Source of the DNA: Filobasidium wieringae
Lineage: Eukaryota > Basidiomycota > Tremellomycetes > Filobasidiales > Filobasidiaceae
NCBI GenBank assembly: GCA_001600055.1
Contig: BCIV01000012.1
Coordinates: forward strand, 248,474-312,473
Length of the DNA stretch: 64,000 nt
Reading direction: 5' to 3'
The translations under genes and the position numbers were made by a program. Below are positions 56,834-64,000 of this stretch, in pieces. Numbering within the stretch: the first letter of the stretch is position 1; each line of letters begins with the position of its first letter. The notes beneath the pieces were generated by a model. It made no database searches, had not been told where the DNA came from, and saw only the letters and a program-made list of their open reading frames with translations.

Positions 56834-59800
56834 CTACAACTCGAAATTTCCTGTTGTTCCATTGTTGCCTAGTAGGGCTCTAGCTTTGACGTCCATCGCA
56901 TGGTGACCAGGCTTGATTTCCATCCCATGAACATCCTGTTCTTGAGTAAGATATCCGCCAGGACCTGTTCCTGAAGGGTAACTGTAATCTGGCTGATCGG
57001 TGGGACCGACAGATCCGAAGGTAAAGTTCTCCATAGATTGCGAAGCAGGTACTGCAGGACCAGTCTCCCCAGCATAATAAGCCTGTCCATATTCTTCGGC
57101 CTCCATATTTTGCCTTGGTTGCTGAGTCTGAGAGTCCCCAGATAAAAGAGAAGATATCGCTAACGAGTTCCTCCTCTCTGCTCGACCAGGGTAGAACACT
57201 CCGGCAGCGACTTTGCCGACGTCAGTCTTCTGGCTCTTCCGTCTTTCCTGCTCGTACCCATCCGGATTGTATCCCTCGACCTTTCGCTTCCTTGCTTCAG
57301 TATCTGTATAGAAACCATGCTGTTGCTGTTGCATCGGATAGTCGCCCATCCCATTCCCGAAAGTAAACCCATTGTTCCCCCCTATCATTCCAGACGGAGG
57401 CGGATTGCTAGCTGTAGGGGGCGGGTGGTATGAGAACGGTGATTCCTGAGTCGCTCCGCTGTTGCCATATATCTCCTGAATCTGTTGATGCGTTACAGGA
57501 CCCATACTGTGAGAAGAATTGGCGGTACGTCGGGAAGACGCTCCAGAAGAGGGATGGGAGGATGAATACTGCCCCGGCTGCATCAGCTGTTGTTGCTGTT
57601 GTTGCATGATTCCAGTAGCAGGTCTTCCGGTCGAAGGCGCGGTGTGAGGAGGCTGTGAATACACATCTGGCGCTTGTGCTGATCGTGAGGGCTGAGGGTA
57701 ATTGTGCTGACCAACTAGAGGTGAGGGTTGGAGTTGACCAAACCCAGTAACATAAGGTGCGGCTGAGCTTGATGCGGTGGACAATGGAGGAACTTGAAGA
57801 TAGGGGGATGTTGCCGTAGTTGGCCTTTCTGGAAATCGTCCTTCTACAGAAGTTGAAGTTCCTTCTGCTGGGATGGAAATGGAGGGCCGATGAGGGTAAT
57901 GTAACTGAAGCGCTACAGGTTGCTTCGAACCGGGTCGAATACCATGAGGAAACGGGTCGTATTGAAATCCATTCGTTTGGTCCGGACCAGGGCGACCGTG
58001 TTCAGGGAAGCCAGCGTGAGGACCCGACTGTGAGGGAACCGCGCCAGTCGGGGGATTGTAGCTAGTGCTCGGCCTGTTGTCCGGTGGTGGGCGATGTGCG
58101 CTTCCTGGCCGCTGATGCTCAACATGTTGCGGTGGTATCCATGGTGGAGGCGGGGGCTGTGACATATGCATTGCAGCTAGGGGCGCTCCGGCAGGACCTG
58201 GCCCAATAGGCGGGCCGTAATGAGGTACCATCTCGCCTAAAGGATGATGTATCTGGAAGGCCGAATGCCCCGGGTGTATACCTGGAGGCAATGAAGTCAT
58301 GCCAGGGGCCATTGGATGATTTGGTATGTGCATCATGGGCTGTGGTGGCAGCCCCTCCCATTCGGGTAAGGGACTCTTGACGAGTCGCTTTACCTTCTTA
58401 GGCGGGGCCGGCTTCGGTCTTTCTCCTCCGGTTTTTGGTACAGACAGTACTTCCCCTCGTTGCCGTTGCTCTTTTCCTGCTCGCTGTGATAAGGCCGCAT
58501 GCACGGGAGCGAGAGCGCGTAGCATTCGCTCATTGAGTTCCGTGCTGTCGCTGTGGACAGTAGCAGCGTGTTGACGCAGATTGTCTAATCGTGAGAATGC
58601 CTTTCCACAGTGGCAGGGAAATGGTCTTTCACCGGTGTGTTTCCTAAGAACCAAGGCTCTGTCAGTATCTGACCGTTCTGTTGAGTTCGATCAATATCAA
58701 CCGTACCTGACATGTCGCGCAAGGTGTTCGCTACGCGTAAACGTCATTTCGCATCCAGCGAAACCCATGCATTTGAAGATCTTGCCCCCACTGACTCCTA
58801 TCGGCAACGATGGATAATCTGCACCTCCGGGCATCTGAGATTGGATAGCTGGGGGTAGACCTTGAAGATAAGGTTGACTTGGGCCAGCCATGGCATTATA
58901 AGGAGGTATTGCACCAGCTCGTTCGCTTTGTCCAGTCCTAGGAGATGTCGATGATGACCGTTGATCTGGTCCGTTGGGGTCATAGTACGATTGTATCGAA
59001 GACGGATTGCCGTGCTGTGCGTAGTATGCGGGTTGATTCGAAGGGGGAGGGAAAGGATGACCAGGCGTGTAGGTACTGCCACCAATGTGATTTGGCGGGT
59101 AGCCATACTCGTTGTATGATGGAGGAGCATTCCCAACGGCATAGTTGTGGTTGATCTGTACTTCCATGTTCGGTCCAAACAGCCTCCCGTCCTGATCCCC
59201 TCCCCCCTCCCTCTGCAGATGTGGGTAGTTGGGGTTCGGCACGCTGCCAGTTCCCGTCGTCACTTCTGCCTGGACCACTTCTTCTGCTTTTCTCTTCCCC
59301 CTCCCCTTCGGTTTGATCTTGGTCTTGAGTGGCTCGCCAGATAACGATAGAGTCGGCGTAAGCTACATGGACGTCATTCAGCTTTATCCATAACTAAATC
59401 AATCGGACGCTCAATACTTACTTCACCGCCTAAGCTTCGGTCGCTCGGATTGAAGCCTGATGCAGGTCCCAAATCCGCTCGCTTTCCGGTTGTGTTGATG
59501 GATAGGTCCGAGCCTGTCGTACCAGACGTACCAGCAAGTTGATTTGATGGTACTCCCTGCAGCTCGGTACTGCTTCTTAGATGAGACGGATACAGCCGGG
59601 GATCGTTATAGCTTGAAGGTCCTGGTCCATTCGACTTCTCGATCTCTGATTAGTGTAACCGATAAGCAGAAGTCAGATTTGGATCATGCGAATTACGTTT
59701 AACGGGAAGCATGAAACATCGCTCATTGCAGGTGGATAACGTGTAGAAAGGAGGAAGATATGGTTTGCACATTCCAGCAGTTTGGTCTGCTCGCTGTCCA

Positions 59801-61605
59801 TGACTTTGCCGGCGGACGGAACTCTTTCGAGCCATCCGCATCGAACGCGATCCCCCGGTGCTCCATATGCTTTGGATGTCCGAGGTCAGCCTACGACGTG
59901 CGGTACACCGAACCGGTGCCGATCTATTGGCTTGGCTATGCCATTTCTATTTTCTTGCCCTGTGTTCGGCTTTTTGAGATCATTCCACTTTAACCCCATC
60001 ATATCCGTTGCCCCAACATCGGCGCGCGAGGAGAAAGTGCGCGACTAGTGCCTGCATATCGTGTAATACCGAACGAGAAATATGCCGCGGCGACGTACCT
60101 GACGACCTGGTCGACAACCCGACTTCTTTCCCACTCATACCCAAGTTCGGCTCAACGGCGTTCCAATTTCTCGAAGCTTCTTGAGATGGAGGTGTAGGTG
60201 GAGAAGAAGAGGATGACGTTGCCTGATAAGCTTGAACGTAATGATCGAGCGAGTTCAGGTAGGGATCGATGGCGAGATTAGAGGAGGAGTGGTTGACGGG
60301 AGACGATGCATTCACTGAACTATAGGGAGGAGATGGTTGAAGGTAAAGGTGGTGCTGATGACGAGGACGATTGTCGAGCGGCTGTATCTGAGATGGCGTA
60401 GATTGTTGATTGAAGTCGGGCACTGATATGGGACCTGACCGTAAAGAAAATGGGCCGAAGACGACGGATCCTATCAATTTATTCGTCCACGCGGATCGAT
60501 CGATGGATATAGAGATCAACTCACGTTCGACTCTCTTCACAGAATCCGTCTTAATCACCTCATCCACTATTCTTGACCTGTCCTTTTGGTTGAACGATAA
60601 TGTATAGGATGGGCTCGCTGAAGCTGGGATTCCAGTATCGCTTAAGTTCGTTCGGAGCACTGTCGAGCTTGCGCTAGGAATGTCGATTACTGGCCCCACT
60701 ATCAAGTTCTGAAAGTCCGAGCCGTCTTTAGGAGGGTCGCAGGGAGGACTGTGGATACCGACTTGAGATGGGCTATTATCGGAGTTGAATGTTGTAGGAA
60801 GGGTATGGGAAGGAAGATTAGGTCGATCTTGAACAAGGTAAACGGTCGATGTATGGCCCTGCTGATCTTGTCTATATGAAGTGGTTCGAGCGTCCGGGCT
60901 GGTGTTCGGATTGTTATGAATATCGACCGGGGTATCAGGCTTATGACTATCTCTAATGATCGTCGACACGTTGTGCGAGTTGTCGGAATGACGATCCCCC
61001 TGTGCTACGGGTTGACGTTGGAGCACCGAATGGCTTAACTTTCCCTCTCGCTCTTGCCGAGTCTGCTCTCTCTTCTCGATGAAGCTAACAACGCTGTTAC
61101 TAGTAGTTCTAGACTGGCTCTGACCGTCCACTCCGGCCTCCTTGATTCCACCTGATTCCCTGGCGTTGCTTGTGCCGTTACGATCGTGATGAATAGCAAG
61201 ATTGTCTCGTCTAAGGATAGAGGCAGCAGAGTCTGCCGGACCCGCTTCGCGAGATCTGGAAGAACTGCTACTAGCGTCGTCGAGCGTGTGGATGAACGGG
61301 GATTGAACGTGACTCTTGGCTCGGTTTGCAGATGCTGATGACTGTGGGCGGTGTTGTTGGTGGGACTGGGACTGGGAGTGAGGAGTATGGCGATGATCCC
61401 CTGGAGTGCGGTAGTTGTCTGCGAGTTGACCCGGATATATTCTCGTCCGTTCTACGCTAATGAGCGCCACAGGTACGAGCTCATTTTCCCTATGACTCTG
61501 CTTGTTTTCATTACCATGACTATTATTATTGTCGTAGACTTGGGCGTCTGCCTGTTGCAAAGCACGATTGTCATCCTCTTTTTCTCGGCCACTGTCTCTA
61601 GACAT
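56834..61605 (-). CDS. C2H2 zinc-finger transcription factor, Usv101/Rsv-like
   Basis: A two-finger DNA-binding protein. Four exons (61605-60099, 59645-59422, 59362-58707, 58643-56834) join in frame to 1398 aa. The fingers lie across intron 3: [20 protein letters not shown] with RHVRKH, then [20 protein letters not shown] with H. The linker is HTGERPF. The pair with RSEHLARH and SRLDNLRQH contact helices resembles the Usv1/Rsv-type stress and carbon regulators of yeasts and Usv101 of Cryptococcus, recalled from memory. Gln- and Pro-rich tracts follow the fingers, typical of transactivation regions. The first exon (502 codons, disordered) is joined across a long 453-nt intron (60098-59646). 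The phases agree, but exon 1 could belong to a separate upstream gene. The stop is at 56834. Confidence 0.75.
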
Positions 61606-64000
61606 GTCTCGGTGGGAGAGGTCGTGTTCTGAGGTGAAGAGATCACCCCCGAGTGTCGAAAGGAAGAGGAATAGAGGGGGCTGACTTGAACAAGGATATC
61701 CAGAGACAAAGGCAGGGAATTGTCGGCAAAACTCCTCAGCATCCCGTGTACTCAGGGGAAAAGAACTAACCCGATGATGCCTGACGATCAGTCGCAGGTG
61801 TGAGCTCGTGGACTCGACCCAGCCAAAGATGCGAAGGTTTCGTTATCCAGGGCAGTGCAGGCTTGCTGAAAGGTTTGCTGCTTCCTCTGTCTGGCCTGCG
61901 TGTCGTCGTCTCTGGCCGCGGCTGTATCGCTTGCTGCTCGATCGCTTATTATTATTACGGTCTGATGAGAAAACAAGGAACGAAGGGGAAAAAACGCCTT
62001 GTCTCTGGAGCACATGGCAACCATGAGGCAGCGAAAGTGAGAGAGGCAGAGGAGGATGAATAACGACGAACATGGAAAGGCAGTGGCTCCCTGAGATCAA
62101 CATCCGACCTACCTGCACTGGAATCTCTCACACCACCGAGCAGGCGAGCAGCCTATGTGCAGGAATCGGGCGTTTCCGGTCTTCTGCTATCAGAGATACA
62201 AGGTTGAAAACAATGGAAAGGCCATCACGCCAAGCAAAACACGGTACGCAACGGGACGCCAAATCAGCAAGTCAAGGAGGTGGGAAATGAGACAACGACT
62301 CGAGAAACCGCCAGTCCTTTCATGACTTTGGCTAAGCTGCTTCACTCACCTTACAGAGCTCTCAGCTCTTCTTCGCACTCCTGTCGCTCTGCCAACTCTC
62401 TTGCCTGAGGTGCGGTCTCGGTCGAGAACCCTGTTCTCACGCGAATCCGTGCCTGATGAATCGACCCGGTCGTAACCTCGAGGCGCAAATCTCGGTCAAA
62501 GGCGTGTTATTATTATTATGTTATCCTTCGTTCCTGAGCGAATTGGATCTCTCGCTGCTGCACGGATCACTAGTCACTAGCAAGGTTCGGGGATTGCGAG
62601 CGTGTGTATGTGTATTGATGGAGGTGCAGGCAAAGTCGATATCCTGCTTGGCAGGATGTGTGGCCTCATTGAGATGCCTGGCGCAACGTGTTCTAAAAAC
62701 CGTATGGTCACTCAGGATCAAGTCGCCTGACAGCTGACAGTCTGTCCAAACCGATAACGATATTCGTTTTTACATCAGGCGGACGCAACCGTACCTGAGC
62801 AAAAACCACGCATCGTCCAAGCAAGCGGCCGGCACCGCATAAATTGCGTAATTGTCTTACAGGCCGAGATTCGAGGCATCAGGGACTTCCGCTTCCAATC
62901 GAACATCTACGACAAATCGACCGAGATTGACGGATGCTCTTAGTGCTCTATCAGATAGCCCGCGACTCCCAAAGCAAGTTGAAGTATCATCGCCTTGACC
63001 TTGGATGTTCACTACTACTAGGACAAAGGATCGCTCTCTTCCATCAACCAATTAGATCGCTGGGACAAGCTTCTCCTTCCACTCAGGGGCTCCTGTCCAA
63101 CCGAGATCCATCCGTAGCAACGCATCGTCGTATGCTTTTTCATAGAAAGCGAACCAACGTTTCTAAAAAAAAAGCCTCCCTTCTATGGTGGCTTTTCGAC
63201 GGATTTACGGGATAACATCGGCGGGAGTTGAAACACAGCGTCCCAGACTGCGACAGGCATATCACTGTGCCATCATTCTTGGCTCTCAGTCATCTCACTA
63301 CTGAACAGTGTTCACAGATCACAAACAAGTGGTTGTCTCGATAAGCTACAAGCCTTTCGAGATTCATGATTCGATATATCTGAGCATACGATCCGATCCT
63401 GCAGGTGAAGGAAAGCTTCCTATTCTCTCCGGGATAACGGGTTCAATGCCAAGTTTTCCTTCCGCTCATACCACTCCGAGAACTACGCCTCCGCAATCAC
63501 ATCCGCTTCGGTTGACGGAACTTCTCATCCTCGTGATTGTTTCATTTGCGAGATCCTCTTTGCGGGCTCTGTCGCAGGTTTTGTTCTGCAGGCGAGATGA
63601 GATCTTGGATTAGGTTCACTATATTCGTTCGCTACCGGTCGCATAGGTCATTCGTTCAGGCATTGATGACGATGGCGCAGGCTATGACGAGCACTTGGAT
63701 CGTTGTCGAAATGGCATGGTCATTTGTAGACGAGAGCGCTGATTACCCACCTGAAAGACCCCTATTCCCACCCCGATTACCCTCGTTTACCGTTTCACCT
63801 GCATCGATCCGGAACAAAAGGATTCAAGGCAGTTTCACCATGATTGTTGATGATCATCAACGTTTGATCGCCAGAGCTTAGTCGAAAGAATGATGAGACA
63901 TGGTATGATCTTCCTTAGATAGGTCCTTTCGTTCCGATGTACTGTTCGTCTGCTCTGGCCAGAGGAATAGTGGGTATAGGAACCCAAAATTATCCCCGTA
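61606..64000. other. 2.4 kb unassigned right end
   Basis: No gene can be supported. The left part is probably the long upstream region of the zinc-finger gene, with TTA trinucleotide runs near 61946 and 62507. Plus-strand frames at 63308-63613 and 63537-63881 are open for 100-115 codons, and the former has one hydrophobic stretch (LTELLILVIVSF). They overlap in different frames and show no domain, so they may be chance or parts of an incomplete gene running off the edge. Confidence 0.45.

Overview
This is a eukaryotic, fungal window, most likely from a basidiomycete yeast or mould of the Tremellomycetes (the Cryptococcus/Kwoniella/Tremella neighbourhood). Genes are close together on both strands and cut by many short introns, mostly 50-110 nt with GTRNGT donors and CAG/TAG acceptors. 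Protein families also fit: a SAM-RA-kinase Ste11, an Mga2-type membrane-anchored factor, a RAN-type kinase, Spg1, and Ste11/Usv-like regulators with long low-complexity tails. No bacterial features, CRISPR array or complete transposon is visible. Species cannot be named from the sequence alone.

Left third (1-23182): the 5' part of STE11 runs off the left edge. A head-to-head aquaporin gene follows, then an Mga2/Spt23-like ER-membrane transcription factor, a RhoGAP, V-ATPase subunit E, a small Spo12-like protein, and a divergent pair of medium-chain dehydrogenase genes.

Middle (23183-47850): a 2.7 kb gene-free stretch leads into a RAN1/KSP1-type kinase. URA5 follows, then a tRNA-Ser(UGA) gene with tandem duplicates of its 5' half and flank. 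A GC-rich block holds two intronless unknown genes, a NoxR/p67phox-like oxidase regulator and mitochondrial succinate-semialdehyde dehydrogenase. Then come SPG1, HIS5, an unknown gene and ATP14.

Right third (48081-64000): FRS2 and the complex I subunit NDUFA2 share a short divergent promoter. Next is a tandem pair of related nuclear-type proteins ending in a SUMO-interacting motif, the second heavily truncated. An Lsb1/Pin3-like SH3 protein and a large C2H2 zinc-finger factor follow, with 2.4 kb of unassigned sequence to the right edge.

Most genes are housekeeping (amino acid, pyrimidine and energy metabolism, translation) or signalling and cell cycle (Ste11, RhoGAP, RAN kinase, Spg1, Spo12-like). 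No operon-like pathway cluster is evident. Exon models were assembled by hand from splice signals and reading-frame continuity. For most spliced genes the exon lengths were summed and give a whole number of codons; exceptions are STE11 (runs off the window) and FRS2 (not summed).
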